This document shows positions 1 to 12,240 of a stretch of 64,000 nt of DNA, piece by piece. The position numbers were made by a program, and so were the translations under genes. Source of the stretch: Adiantum capillus-veneris (Eukaryota; Streptophyta; Polypodiopsida; Polypodiales; Pteridaceae); assembly GCA_014529385.2 (NCBI GenBank), contig CM043955.1, positions 137,475,608 through 137,539,607 of the forward strand, read 5' to 3'. Each line of letters begins with the position of its first letter. Position 1 is the stretch's first letter. Below the pieces are notes generated by a model. The model searched no databases. It was not told the origin of the DNA and saw nothing but the letters and a program-made list of their open reading frames with translations.

Positions 1-412
1 GCTTATATAGGCAAGACAACTTTATCGTAGCTTCCTTAAGGGTTTTTGAAGCACACAAAATTTTCTTATAAATTTATACATCTTTTTCCTAATTTCTCCA
101 TCTTTATAAGCTTGAAATCTCCTCGTTTTAATCTTTACATTTACTATATTCATTTTCTCTTAAAGATTACATTTCCACAGCTTTAAACCAATGGTTTACA
201 TTTACAATAATTTTCTAGAGACTTTGACAATAGATTATATTTATCCTAATTAATCTTTAAATAAAAATAGGGTTTTTGATCAATTATAACTACTTTAAAA
301 AGTAACTAACTAATTATGGTATATTTATCACAAGTAGATAATGGTATCTCCTAATTTTGATAATTACCTTGTAAATATCAAAATTAGTTATATGATTTTT
401 CCTTTTCATTTT
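1..412. other. AT-rich stretch, no gene seen
   Basis: Very AT-rich sequence with stops in all frames and no recognisable domain. It leads into the tandem repeat that follows and may hold one more strongly diverged monomer. Confidence 0.5.
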
Positions 413-1000
413 CAACTAAAGCTAGTTTGATTAGGCTAAAATAAATATCTAGATTAACTTTCTACCATTAAGAAAATTATCATGATTTACTTAGGATGTA
501 TACTAGCTTTGATAAATAGGACATAGTTATCTAATTTGATTAACTAATTAATTTCAGCTTAAATTGACCTATTTTGTCTTAGATAATTAGCTAAATTAAC
601 TTTTTGACATTATCATAATTATCACAATTTACTTATGATGTATATTAACTCTGATAAATAGCACATAATTATCTAACTTGATTTACTAATTTCTGTCTTT
701 TAATTTTAGCTAGAATTACTCTGTTTTGGCTTACAAAAATATAATTATCTGACCTTAAGATAATTGTCATGGCTTACTTACAATGTAAACTAACTCTGAT
801 AGATAATTATCTAACTTGATTTACTAATTTTCTCCTTTTAATTTCAGCTAGAATTAGTCTATTTTGGCTTAGAAAAATAGCTAAATTAATTTTTAGACCT
901 TAAGATAATTATCATAGCTTACTAACAATATAAAATAACTCTAATAAATACCACATAGTTATCTAGCTTGATTTTCTATTTTTACCCTTTAATTTGTGAC
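413..1000. repeat. Diverged AT-rich tandem repeat, ~142-145 bp monomer
   Basis: About four monomers can be aligned by eye. A landmark resembling gataaatagcacatag followed by ttatctaacttgatt recurs at about 511, 653, 798 and 943, giving steps of 142, 145 and 145 bp. A second landmark (cagctagaattag-like) recurs at about 555, 707 and 845. The copies differ by substitutions and small indels, so the array is old. It codes for nothing visible. It could be a small satellite array or a repeat inside a larger element. Confidence 0.65.
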
Positions 1001-2084
1001 TAAAAATAGATAATTTTAGCCTGATTAAATACTTAGATTAATTTTCTATTAATGAGGTAACTACCTCGTGTTTTTAATAGTGTTTTCTAATTTTAATTAT
1101 TAAATTAAGTATATTTGAGTTAATTAAGTAGGTTTGCCATCAGTTTTTTGATTTAAAACAACTAATTTCTATCTAGTTAATTAGAGAAACTAGTCAAGAA
1201 AATTATAATATAATTTTTCTAGCTTCTTAACAATCTAATCCAGCTCTAATAATTATCTTATACTAATCTAAGTTTAATTAGTATAGTTACATTTAATTTA
1301 AGACTAAAAAGATTAATTTTAGTCCTAATATGGTTTAATAATTAATTAGATTAATATCCATAATCTTAGTATAAGTAATCAACAAAATATTAAGAGTTAA
1401 AAGAGTAGCTTATAATATTAAGAGGATTAATTTTCTTAATTAATTAGATTAATTAAGAAAATAGAGATAAATTAGCATAATTTTGCTAATTAAAAAGGGA
1501 TTAAGCTATTACTATTGATAATCATCTAGAGTTCTTGCTCTCTAATGATTTTTGGGTAGATGCTATCTATGTGAGAGAGAAATGGTCAGGACTCCGAGTC
1601 TTAAGTGAAATTGTGAAGCAAGGGGGTCCTATTTATAGGTTTTTCGCACTCACATGCTGGAAATGGCAGTAAGTTGCATCCCAAGGCAGCCCGACATCTC
1701 TCCTAGTGCCCTTGCTACTATTCATGTCCCTGGCAGGTCAGTAATGACCGCTCCCACCACCTGCCAGCTTTAAAAATCAAATTTGCTAAATTTTGACCTA
1801 TTTTTTTCTTAATTGGTAAGTATCTATAAAATATCTGGGAGGCCTTGGTAAGAGTCTATGCTTAAATGATTACTGTAACCATCCAATTTATCTTAGCAAA
1901 TTGACATTGAATTCTTTCGGAGGGACTAGCTGGGTCAATTTTTGTCCGAACTTAATTCTTAAAATTTCTAGCCCTGGGTTTGTTGTGCTTAAGATTCCAA
2001 AAATACCTTTTAAATTGCTTTCAAGATAGAGTTTTACCTATTTGTACATCCAATGCTTTCTCCTAAAGCTTTGAGTTCATTTTC
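1001..2084. other. AT-rich flank, no gene seen
   Basis: AT-rich to about 1500, then more balanced. A TATA-like string on the minus strand near 1631-1640, with GC-richer sequence around it, could belong to a decayed LTR, but no termini, primer site or target duplication are visible. Confidence 0.4.
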
Positions 2085-2390
2085 GTACAGCTAGAAAGGT
2101 GGAGACCTTACATAAAAGCTATAAGAAAGCTTCGTAAAGATGTGGATCTGGTAATCCCTAAGGCGTGGAATATCTTCACCAAGAATATTCAAAAGAAATC
2201 AAAATTGCATGCCCTAGAAGGATGAAACACCATGAGGAGAGATTAAAGCAACTAACAGACGAAATAGAGCTTTTAACCACCAAAAAACAAGAAGGGTCGG
2301 CTTCTGAAGCCGAGCACAGAAGGTGGCTTGAAGCAAAATGTGACTTGACTGAACAACAGCTCAAGGAGGTGAAGAAGACCAAAATCCACT
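2085..2390 (+). pseudogene. LINE fragment (linker between endonuclease and reverse transcriptase)
   Basis: An open stretch of about 75 residues is rich in Glu, Lys and Leu. It contains the pattern HEERLKQL, then EIELLTT, then [12 protein letters not shown], then [11 protein letters not shown]. This charged helical style is typical of the linker between the endonuclease and RT domains of plant LINEs. Neither catalytic domain is present. The reading frame runs on past about 2390 into antisense gypsy RT sequence, so its last 10-14 residues are a junction artefact. Assignment is by style, not by a catalytic motif. Confidence 0.45.
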
Positions 2391-2689
2391 CGAGGGACAG
2401 GATACTTGTTCTTGATGGTTATCGCATTTAATCCGCAATAATCTACGCACATGCACATAGTACCATATTTCTTGTTTACCAATAGAATTGGTGATGCCCA
2501 AGGCGAAGTGCTAGGTCTAATGAAACCATGAGCAAAGTAGTCAACGAACTGACTCTCAACCTCCTTGGCTTCTTCAGCACTCATACGATAAGGTGGTTTA
2601 CTCATCGGTTTAGTGCCTGGCAAGACATCTATGCCATGATGCACATCACGTGTAGGGGGTAAACCCGGTGGTAAATCACTTGAGAACAC
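2391..2689 (-). pseudogene. Ty3/gypsy reverse transcriptase, N-terminal fragment
   Basis: The minus-strand translation shows the protease-RT linker ([18 protein letters not shown]) and the first RT block ([13 protein letters not shown], then a degenerate VDYCGLN, then [11 protein letters not shown]). These are family-level hallmarks of Ty3/gypsy RT. Homology stops abruptly after PRVD, before the catalytic aspartates, where the sequence joins the plus-strand LINE scrap. The element is therefore truncated at its 3' side. It belongs with the gag and protease remnants up to about 4559. Confidence 0.85.
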
Positions 2690-2994
2690 ATCACTATACT
2701 CCGTGAGTAAGTGAATCAGCTTTTGCCGTGCAAAAGGAGAAACTAAACTAGAGTTATGTTGGGATGGAGAATCTTGTAATTCCTGTAATGTTTGTTTTAC
2801 AACAGTTGCATGTTGCTCTATAGAATTGAATTGAGAGCACTTTGCTCATTAGATTTGTTAACACTTTGCTTATCATTAGAATTCTTTGCACTTTGCATAC
2901 CATTACTAGAATTCATCGCACTTTGCTCTTGAGAATTCACAAGACTTGGAGACAAGCAGTAACATAAAAAGACTTCATCTATTAAATCTGCTTT
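2690..2994 (-). other. Spacer between gypsy protease and RT remnants
   Basis: No domain is visible. The stretch contains several repeats of a short cactttgc-type word (about 2838-2925), which looks like slippage-expanded linker sequence inside the decayed polyprotein. Confidence 0.4.
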
Positions 2995-3555
2995 CTACAA
3001 AATAGAAAGCTCGGTTGTATGTATAAGAGGTGCAGATGGTATCTTTTTCTCACCAAGAAAAAGCACATGTTTACCATTGGCCATGAAGGATAAGGAGTTG
3101 TGTTCATAACTAGTGTGCAATGTGTTTCCTAAACCATGCAGCCACTCCTTTCCTAAAACTACATCAACACGGTCCATATTCATAACTTGGAAGTCAAGGG
3201 TCGTCGTATGATCTTGAACAATAAGCTCAACCCCTTGAACTACCGTGTCCCATACTTCTTTATCATTCCAAGACATCTGCTCCACCACATACTTGTGAGA
3301 GCAGGGAGTCTGTGTAAGCTTCAATTTCTTGACTAGCTTATAGTTCAAGAAGTTATGAGTTGCACCATCATGCACTAAAATATGAACACGTTGTCCGTTA
3401 ATGGTGCCATGCATGCAAATCAAATCATGGGGGGCATAGGTGGGCCGCCACATTGAAGCAGGCACACAACACTTGTGCTTTTCTTCCATATGAAGAACCT
3501 CTACAACACAATATTTAGGAGATGAATCTAATGTGAGGCGTTGCATCGTGTGCAT
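2995..3555 (-). pseudogene. Ty3/gypsy retropepsin-like protease with altered active site
   Basis: A 186-residue open frame carries the aspartic-protease layout of gypsy elements: a flap/strand lead-in (INGQRVHILV), the active-site loop, and the C-terminal LGKEWLHGLG motif equivalent to the usual LG-x-x-WL. The loop reads VHDGATHNFL, whereas the family norm is V-D-(S/D)-G-A-T-H-N-F. The catalytic Asp position is therefore His here. If that is real, the enzyme is dead. It lies between gag and RT in the normal order, in another frame from gag. Confidence 0.85.
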
Positions 3556-4559
3556 GTACTTTTATTTGCCTTGCAAAAGAGGAAAATATTTCTTGTTATA
3601 TTGGTCCGAAAGACATCTAAAACAAAAATTGTGTTTCTTTGCATGCTCAAAATCAGCCGTGCTGAGAGACCCACGTGGAGTATCTCGTGAGTGCTTAGGC
3701 TTCTTAGCCTCTTGTGGGCCTGGAGAGGTAGATTGTCTCTTATTCCTCTTGGAACGTGTGGGAGATCTACCTTGCCATTGGCTCTTAGCCACATTGCTCT
3801 TAGCAAAAGTATTCTTAAAGTAGGAAATATTTTCTTTTCTCTCTTGGTCATCATCATATCTTTGGGCATGACTGATGGCTTCTTCCAAAGTTTTTGGATG
3901 TTGGGTCTTGACATGAAGACGATAATCTTTTTGAAGACCCCTTTAAAACCCCGTATCTTTTGGAATTCATCTAGACCTTCTACTTTTAATATGATTTCCT
4001 GATAATTCAAAAGGTACTGAGTGAGAGAGAGGCCATACATGCGGCATGCATCCCATGCTAACCAGTTCTTATCTACTTCATTAGAGTCCAAAAACTCTTT
4101 GCAGAAAGAAGCTTGAAATGCATCCCAAGACGGAGGACGAGCATCTATTGGAAATGTCATCCACCACTTATAGGCCTTGCCTTAAAGAGATAGACTTGTT
4201 TCCACATCCGTCTTTATATCCGGGGTGTGTCTCAATCTATGAATATCACTCCATTTGTGTAAGAACATATTGATTACATCCTTGTTGCACTCACACTCTT
4301 CCCCGTGAAACTCAGGAATGGTGATATTCTTAAGTAATGCATTGCTACCTTCTGCATCTTCTGTAGCACTTGTCTCTTGGAATCCATGAGTCGTGTGAGC
4401 TTGGTTCCCTTGAACCGTTCCACTTGTGGCTCCTTGAGCTGTCTGTGAATTCATAAATTTCACAAGTAACTCTGTAAGATTGGTAACATTTGCATTGAGT
4501 GCAAAGAGGTTGCTTTCAAGTACGCTTTGGTGATGTTCCAAAGTCTTGAAAGAAGCCAT
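3528..4559 (-). pseudogene. Ty3/gypsy Gag (decayed)
   Basis: Two to three frames cover a Gag. An N-terminal Met-led segment (about 125 aa from 4559) is helical and ends in TIPEFHGEE, typical of the start of gypsy capsid. A second segment (from 4160) has WDAFQASFCKEF and LTQYLLNYQE, the core Retrotrans_gag pattern. A third frame has a basic tail and a degenerate zinc knuckle, CFRCLSDQYNKKYF, in which the His and last Cys of CX2CX4HX4C are lost. At least two frameshifts separate these parts. The gene is not functional. Confidence 0.8.
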
Positions 4560-5049
4560 ATCTACAAGCCCATGATCTCATAGATCATCATCATGATGCA
4601 TATTAGTGTCAGCAGCACCCGTCGTGCCCTGATTTTGATCTACGTGCTCAAAATCAAAAAGTGTGTGTAGGTGGGATATCCTCACTGGCCATGGTAAACA
4701 CACACTAATGCAAAGAGAGAGAAAACGTCAACTTGTACCTTGTGAAATTGAAGTCTTTGTGTTTTGTATGCTCCACAATTTGCGTTGCATGCGAACCTCG
4801 CCTTGCGGAAATTATAGCGCTTCACGTGTCGTTTGTCATAAGAACACCTTTGTTGCCTCTTCACAAAAACGCGTCATTTTTGTGAAGGCTTTTTCTCACT
4901 TTGAAGCTACCTCTTTGAGGAAAAAAGAATTTTTGGAGGAAAACTTGCCTTCCTCCAAGAAGTGAAGATGAAGGATGAAACTACTTCCTTGAAGTTTGAA
5001 GCTTTCCCTCTCCTTCTAGCTTTTCTTTCCAACACAAGTATACTATCTT
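4560..5049. other. Sequence upstream of the gypsy gag, no gene seen
   Basis: Probably the untranslated leader of the minus-strand gypsy element. I searched for a tRNA-iMet or tRNA-Asp primer site and for LTR termini and found neither. Plus-strand reading frames here look random. Confidence 0.4.
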
Positions 5050-5054
5050 TCTTT

Positions 5055-5130
5055 GAGGGTCAATAGCTTGATGGTAAAGTGTTGGACTCTTACCCTCATG
5101 GGGTGGGTTCAACCCTCCTTCATGCAAGGG
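5055..5130 (+). mobile_element. Possible tRNA-derived SINE head (Pol III A and B boxes)
   Basis: An A-box-like string, TAGCTTGATGG, is followed about 40 bp later by a B-box-like GGTTCAACCC. Between them lies an anticodon-loop-like CTCTTAC, reminiscent of tRNA-Lys(CUU). The arms do not fold into a full tRNA, so it is not a functional tRNA gene. A SINE head is the simplest reading. I cannot see a clear tail or target duplication. Confidence 0.4.
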
Positions 5131-5385
5131 TTAAGTGGGCCTTCCTATGCGCGCAACCAACGGAAGCCTTCGGAGCCTCAGTGCCAATGGAGTTTTCCTT
5201 GGTCGCCTGTTGTGGACGACGTAGGTGGGGTGATTTGGTTGGTTGTCATTGTGTCTGTTCACGTGCACTGCACACGGGAAACTGTGCCTATCTTCTTTTT
5301 GTTGCACAGCGGAGACGTCGCTGTCTGCGAAACGTGTAACAGAAAGAGCACATCGCATGTACATGCAACCTGCTTTTCCCCTCCT

Positions 5386-6420
5386 CCCTGTCCGACCGTG
5401 CCGGTGGCCTTGCCCAAAGGACCCATGTCCTTGCACTCTCCAACTTTAAGACAGAGTTGAATAGATTCAAGAAAGCTATGACAAGTGCTTGGAGCTCAAA
5501 GAACTCCACACACTACATGGTAATAATTATGAATTTTGATTCTATTGTTTTGCTTCAATACTTGCATAAGTTGCTAATGAATTATCTTTATTTTGTATCA
5601 CATTATTTACAATCGCACTCCTTATTTGTAAAGAAATATAGAATCTTTTCATTATGCTCTACTGAAGGTATGGACAAGTCTCACTATCAAGCAAGAACCG
5701 AGTTTTTCAAATACACTAGACATGCTAGAGGAACTCAAAAAGCTAATAGCTTGGTGAAATATTCTAGAGGTTCTACAGAGAAGTGTGGCACTGAACAAGA
5801 TCACCAAAGGCTAAAAAATTATTAGACAATTTTGATATTGCTACATCCATTATAGAGGACTATACAAAAAAAGAAGGATGCATATCCCTGTCCGGCCGTG
5901 CCGGTGGCCTTGCCCGTAGGACCCATGTCCTTACACTCTCCAACTTTAAGACAGAGTTGAATAGATTCAAGAAAGCTATGACAAGTGTTTGAAGCTCAAA
6001 GCTATGACGAGTGCTTGGAGCTCAAAGAACTCCACACACTACATGGTAATAATTATGAATTTTGATTCTATTGTTTTGCTTCAATACTTGCATAATTTGT
6101 TAATAAATTGTCTTTTATTGTGTATCACATTATTTACAATCACACTCCTTAATTTGTAAATAAATATAGAATCTTTTCAATATGCATTATTGAAGGTATG
6201 GACAAGTCCCAATGTCAAGCAAGAACCAAGTTTTTCAAATACACTAGACATGCTAGAGGAACTCAAAAAGCTAATACCTTGCTGAAATATTCTAGAGGTT
6301 CTACAGAAAAGTGTGGCACTGAACAAGATCACAAGAGGCTAGAAAATTATTAGACAATTTTGATATTTCTACATCATTACAGAGGAGTATACAAAAAAAG
6401 AAGGATGTATATCCCTGTCC
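5386..6420. repeat. Tandem duplication of a ~500-bp unit (two copies plus the start of a third)
   Basis: The word ccctgtccg starts units at 5386, 5886 and 6413. The two full copies match along their length by eye. The second carries an extra ~30-bp internal duplication (aagctatgac-type, near 5975-6020), which explains the 527-bp second step. Each copy contains a short open segment with a coiled-coil feel (TELNRFKKA, later LDMLEELKKL in another frame) that is broken by stops. The parent gene or element is not recognised. Confidence 0.8.
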
Positions 6421-6439
6421 GATCGTCCAATTAAAGGAA

Positions 6440-7564
6440 ATGAAGTTTTACTGGCCTAAACTATGTGCTTGCAAAAATACTAATTTACCATTTTACCTTA
6501 GAGTTTTCATCATCCAAAAGTTCCTCTTTCTAGAGGTCAATGGAAAAGCTTGGTTTATTCTCTTTACTCTCTCTTGGAACTTCTTTGCCCATGTGTTCAA
6601 TCTTCAATCTTTTTTTAATTTGATGGAACTCCTCCTCTGTGGAAAGCCCTTGCTCTTCATAGCTTTGAACAACATTTAGTAAATGCTCTCCAACAGGGGA
6701 CTAATCAATAAACTTTTCACATTTTGAATCAAGCATTGACAATGGGCATGGTGTGTTGTAGTCCACAAAGCCTTTATCATGCTATGCCCACTCTGCCAAA
6801 ATAGCAAGGTAGTAGTCCTCTCTTAGATCAAAGAGACTTTGTATATCATGTAGTAGCATCATGTAGTAGCAAATACTCCTTATCTTGTAGGTGGGCATGG
6901 TTGTTGTGCACAGCAAGGGATCTAGCTCTTCCTCTAGAATATGGATGAATTTCCTTGCCTTGGACTTTGCAACATGCAAGATCTCTTTGCTTTGAAGCCT
7001 CTCCATTGCCTCTTTGAAATCTTCAGGTGTGTCCTCCACATCTTGGTTATTCACAGGTGTTGTGATCTTAGAGATTTGGACTCTCCTTCCTCTATTGGAA
7101 TAAGAGTTAAAAAGAGAAAAAATGCAATGTCTTCAATCACAAGCTACAACCATACTTTCCATGCCACTCACACAAGTTATGGACCTTCTGCCAGTCATTT
7201 TGGAGTATTGCAAACTTCATGGAGCCTATACTTAGTATTAAATTGTCTGCTTTAAAGCAATCATTAATGTGTACGAAGTTTGATAGCCAAGAATTTCATT
7301 GTTGAAGCCTTCAAGGAAGCTCTTCAATTCAAAGGGAACATTATACATTTCCCTGAAATAGGCAAACTTAGACATCTACTTGACATTGTAGAGTAGGTCC
7401 ATCAACATGTCATCACATATCTCCTCAACCCATTCAATGTCCACACCCTCCAAACTCTTCCTAGTCATATTTTTTGCACAACAAGGAGAGGAGTAAACCT
7501 TAAAATATGCTATACTTGTGTCATCCTTACGCAATTTTAGAGGTAAGGAAGGACTCTCAAACAC
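6440..7564 (-). pseudogene. Decayed coding region of unknown family
   Basis: Minus-strand frames give long protein-like stretches interrupted by stops and at least one frameshift. One starts MFESPSLPLKLRKDD and continues past a stop as MSKFAYFREMYNVPFELKS. After a poor stretch, MNNQDVEDTPEDFKEAMERL runs into a segment rich in Lys, Glu and Leu ending AILAEWA, and weaker similarity of style continues to about 6440. Composition looks like genuine former protein, not noise, but I do not recognise the family. An old transposon gene or gag is as likely as a host gene. Confidence 0.4.
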
Positions 7565-8508
7565 ATATATTTCATCCTTTAAAAGATTCTTTGTGCTAAT
7601 GCTTAAAAAAAATTGGAAGTTGCGTCCTCCCTACACAAAAAGAGTGTAGTTGGACACATTTCACGTACCGAAGATGATATGTTTGGGAAAAAAAGTGTAT
7701 ACTAAATTTTGTGTCATGCTAACACATAAAATATAAATTGGAAGTTATGTCCTCCTTATGCAAAAATAGTGTAGTCAACTACACTATTTTCACATAGAGA
7801 AGAAAATTTGTCAATCATACACCTCAAAAATCATGCATCATGGTCAAATTCATGCAAAATGGTAAAATTCATGCATCATAATTTTTGCCAATTCAAATTT
7901 TACCTAGGTAATTGTGAACTACTATATATAGAAAAGTTTGCATCTAAGCGAGAAGTTTTTTTTTCGATTTCTATATTCAAAGCATTGGATGTAGTGGAAT
8001 ACCTATTGTGAGGTAATTTTTCAAATCTGTATATGTATTCTTTGTAATTTTTTCATACAAAATTTTTTTCAACCTATGTCCTACCTACACAAAATAGAGT
8101 AGATGGACATGCGTCCAAGGACCTCAAGGGGGTCAATATATGTAAAGCCTATATATTGTGTGCATTCAAGGACTATTTATAAAATCTTTTATTTGTGAAT
8201 TTTTCACCAATAAAATAGACCCTTTTCCTATTCAATTTGAAAAAAAAAATCGATCATTTGAGAATCTGAGAATGTATAGAAAAAGATAATCTTCACTGTT
8301 GAGCCCACGTGATAGGCCTTTTTTGGTATAGTGAACCCCCCCAAGCCAAGGACTCTATTTTTTTGTAAGGAGACCATATGTCTTTGCTACACGCAAATAT
8401 TGTAGTCGGGTACATGTCTACCGACTACACTATTTGTGTAGGAATGATACAAAAACTTTTGTGAAATTTTTTTGAGGTTGTGTCCTCAATTTTTGGTGCA
8501 ACTTTTTG
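7565..8508. repeat. AT-rich region with a recurring tacacaaa...tgtagt motif and one hairpin
   Basis: No coding region is seen. A motif of the form ctacacaaa-n-agtgtagt recurs near 7632, 7755, 8091 and 8388, often followed by ggacac or ggacatg. The copy at 7770-7787 is palindromic (agtgtagtcaactacact). The last copy is followed by its own inverse, giving an imperfect hairpin over 8388-8442 with a stem of about 22 nt and an 11-nt loop. This may be a decayed miniature inverted-repeat element. Confidence 0.5.
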
Positions 8509-8513
8509 AGGTT

Positions 8514-9142
<629 letters not shown>

Positions 9143-9157
9143 TGCCCCCTTCCTGAT
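9143..9157 (-). other. E2 polypurine tract
   Basis: Read on the minus strand, CAGGAAGGGGGCA lies directly before the LTR start TGTTAAC. This is the expected position and composition for the plus-strand primer, and the same tract is seen in E1. Confidence 0.85.
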
Positions 9158-10779
9158 GTAGATTCCGTCCTCAGAAGCTATTGAGTTGAAGCTCGTTCGT
9201 CGAGGTGGAAGAGATTTTGAGATGAATGTCATTAGCCTCCTTCAGTCACTGCAAAATCAATTAACATTGGCACAGTAATTGCATTCTCATAAGCAATTAA
9301 AAAGCATATGCAGTTGTAGGCAGACAATTTGATTGGTAACAGAATTTTTAACCATTTGTCAGCAATACACATTAAATTGCAATATAATCAAACGCATAAA
9401 CAGCTGTAAAGGTAAAAAATTAAACAAGTCTGGGGTCGCTAATTTAACGGTCGAAAGGCACTAAAGATAAACTATTAATACCATGGGTAAGCTTCTTAAT
9501 TTTCTCTGGTCAATTAAGTTGTTTAATCGCAAGAGCCAAGTATTTCATGTTCGAGGGCTGACTAGAGGCTATACCTAGAAGACCTTGTAGTTAAGCTACG
9601 ATAAAAGGAATTTCTCATGAAATCATCGCCTGACTGATTACCTTTTCTTTGACCCCCCAAAGTCTTTTCACAGTGATTCAATTTTAATGTGTGTGCTTAT
9701 TTTGTATTCCTTGGGTTTTTTGCTTTTCAAGGAAAAGCGCCCACACTGGGAACCTCTAGGGCTCTAGTACCATAGGTGATACATGTGAGTGAAGTACCAA
9801 ATCAAGCTGAGATTTCTCTTCCAGCTTAAGATTTTACATTGTTGCACTTTGATTTTTTGTTTGTTCGTTTTCATCATTTTAATTTTGTAACTTTGGGGGG
9901 TCATATAACACTGTTACCCTCCCCAGGCTCATCACACTAGTAAAATCCCTTTATAATACTTAAGCTAAAGGTCAATAGGGACTCAGCCCACTAGAAAGCC
10001 CTAGTACATTTCACACACTGCTGCCTAAATTGGATTAAGAACCTAAGTAACCATAATTATTAGGAAGGCATTCCCCATGGTATTAAGAGAAGATCTCTAA
10101 CACCTAGCTTGGTCAAACTAGCTTAGTCAGACTGCTTGATTTTTAAACCTAGACAAGTGATTATGACAAAAAATTACATCGAATTTAATGTTTGATACTA
10201 AGCAAAGGCACTGAATATTTGCTACCAATCACAATTAAAGCAAACAAACATGGATGCAAAAAGATAAGGGGAAATGCTAATTGACAAGAAACACCTGTTT
10301 GTGTTGATGTTCGTGCTTGATTTGAAGTGTGAACAAGAGAAAGATTCCATGAAGATCCAAATCCTAACAACAGCAACACGTTCCTGTACACACTAAAAAA
10401 CACAAAGAATACCTCTAGGAGGCACATGAGTGGGAAAAAAGAACTTTGCTAATCACTAAACTCTAAACCAGGAGCACTCCTATTGTACTAATCTTACCTA
10501 CCCTCCATCACTCAAGTGATGAGGATCAAAGGTGTTTTATGACATAGGTTTCTGTTTCAGGGTACTGGATGCGAATGTGTAGGTCTGAGTCAATTTTTTG
10601 ACTTTTATTGTGCATACTCGTTTGCTAATTGTTCTTGCTCTTTTCTTTTTTTAATGTGATTATAAGGCTTTATATGTACATTCCCTAAGATTGGGAGATT
10701 GAGAGGTCAGGGAGGAAGGTTGAGAGGAGAGTGAGTGAATGATGATTGTCAGCAAACACTCCCCCCTTCCTTGGGTGGA
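9158..10779 (-). other. E2 noncoding 3' region
   Basis: About 1.6 kb between the gag-pro stop and the polypurine tract. It is collinear with the same region of E1 (12858-14490). It has no RT, RNase H or integrase motif in any frame. A hydrophobic frame of about 80 residues (10185-10427) has a counterpart in E1, but the two differ mainly by amino-acid changes, so it does not look constrained. Confidence 0.7.
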
Positions 10780-12240
10780 TCATATCGTTTGAAATGTGCT
10801 CGTCACCCTTTGAAACCAATTGTTCCAATTGGTAATAGGTGAGGATTTTTGCCAGTACATTTCTATTACCTTAGGTGCCTTGTCGAGTTGCAAGGGTGGT
10901 AAGGTACTCTCCCAGCATCGAACTTGAAGTGGTTCATTAGGTGATTCTTGAACACTGAGAGGTGTGGATTCCTTTGTAGCTTTATGAATGTCCACTATTG
11001 TAGGTGGAGGCTGTGGAGAAGCTTTTACTCTATGGATGCATTACATGAGGAGCTAGAAGCTTCATGGGACTCCCCCTTCCTGAGATAAGTGGAACAAATC
11101 GTTCTTTCTTCGGTACCCAAACTAGCTCTGAAACGGGTGTGTAGCATTCTATGATTATTATTTTTTTCCGCGATTGTCGATTTGTTTTGGAGCTACGGGA
11201 TTGGGCTCGCATGGGTCAGGTGACAAGTAAGAACACAATCTACGTTTTGGCACCCAGATTTGATCATTTCCTTGATAGTAGCCTTGGCCTTCCAATAATT
11301 ATTTCGGGATCCACCGCCACGTTTCTTTACTTTTCTTGGAGCGAGTGGGACGTTTCTTACAAGGCTTTTTTTTTTTAGCATTAGCTAAGGTCACTAAAGA
11401 AACTTTAGAGACCCACTTATATGTTTTCTTCGTTATATTAGGATGAGTCTTGTCATAAGCTATATGCATTGCTTGTAGCATATTTAAGGGTACGGGCATT
11501 TCATCCCCCTCATATGTTACCCAGGTCGTCCCCCTATTTCCCCAAGTGTCTATGGTTGCTGCTAGGTGGACCCAATCCACATTGTCTGACTCATTCATCC
11601 CAGGTAGTACATCTATATAAGGAGAATCTTCCCTAACATCAGTGTCCGCTTTACACATGTAACAATACCGCAATGGGGTGGAGTGAACTGTAGTGTCAGA
11701 TCTATGATCAATTATAAACCTGTTTCCTAAGGGATGTGCTCGACCAGTTACAAGATCTACTCGAATAACAGAATCTTGGAACTGCAAGTAGACATGGTTT
11801 TTAGACCAGTCATGCACCATTTTTGCTTCCCTCATGAAAGGACGTCCTAAGATCATCTCCGATGCCATAGTGTGCTTGGAGAAATCCATAATAATGAAGG
11901 TAATCCTTATTTTATGTCCAAAGACCTTGATCTTGAGATCTTCTAGCATCCCAATAGGCTTAACAATAGACCCATTGGCCATCTTCACTCTATAGTTGTG
12001 GTCTCAAGGTGAGGTCTTTCCATAGTTTCCCAGCAATTTTTAGTCATAATGCTAACCCCAGCACCACCATCAAGGATTCCCTTCACAGTTAATCCCTTAG
12101 TAGTGATTGGTATGGTCGCATTGGATTCATCACCCTCAAAGCATTGTCCCAACTTGTTAACAGGTATTTCTATAACAAGGTTCTCATCTAGGCTGGGTTG
12201 TGGATCTAAGTGTTCCTCCTCTATTGGCATCTCCCCAGCT
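10780..12240 (-). pseudogene. E2 gag-pro, 3' part (protease and C-terminal domain)
   Basis: This is the continuation of the E2 polyprotein beyond the E1 insertion. It contains the protease core: ITTKGLTVKGILDGGAG gives the D-G-G-A active-site loop, and EMILGRPFMREA is the usual ILGRP strand. It then carries the C-terminal segment with YKWVSK, LVWVPKKERFVP and NWNNWFQRV. The frame is broken by a frameshift near 11987, a stop near 11300 and further shifts before 11000. It aligns over its length with the better preserved E1 copy. Confidence 0.85.

Noticed and set aside
2165-2431. Complete 88-residue gene
   Set aside because: Its C-terminal part is antisense gypsy RT; only the first ~75 codons are LINE-like, and they are a fragment.
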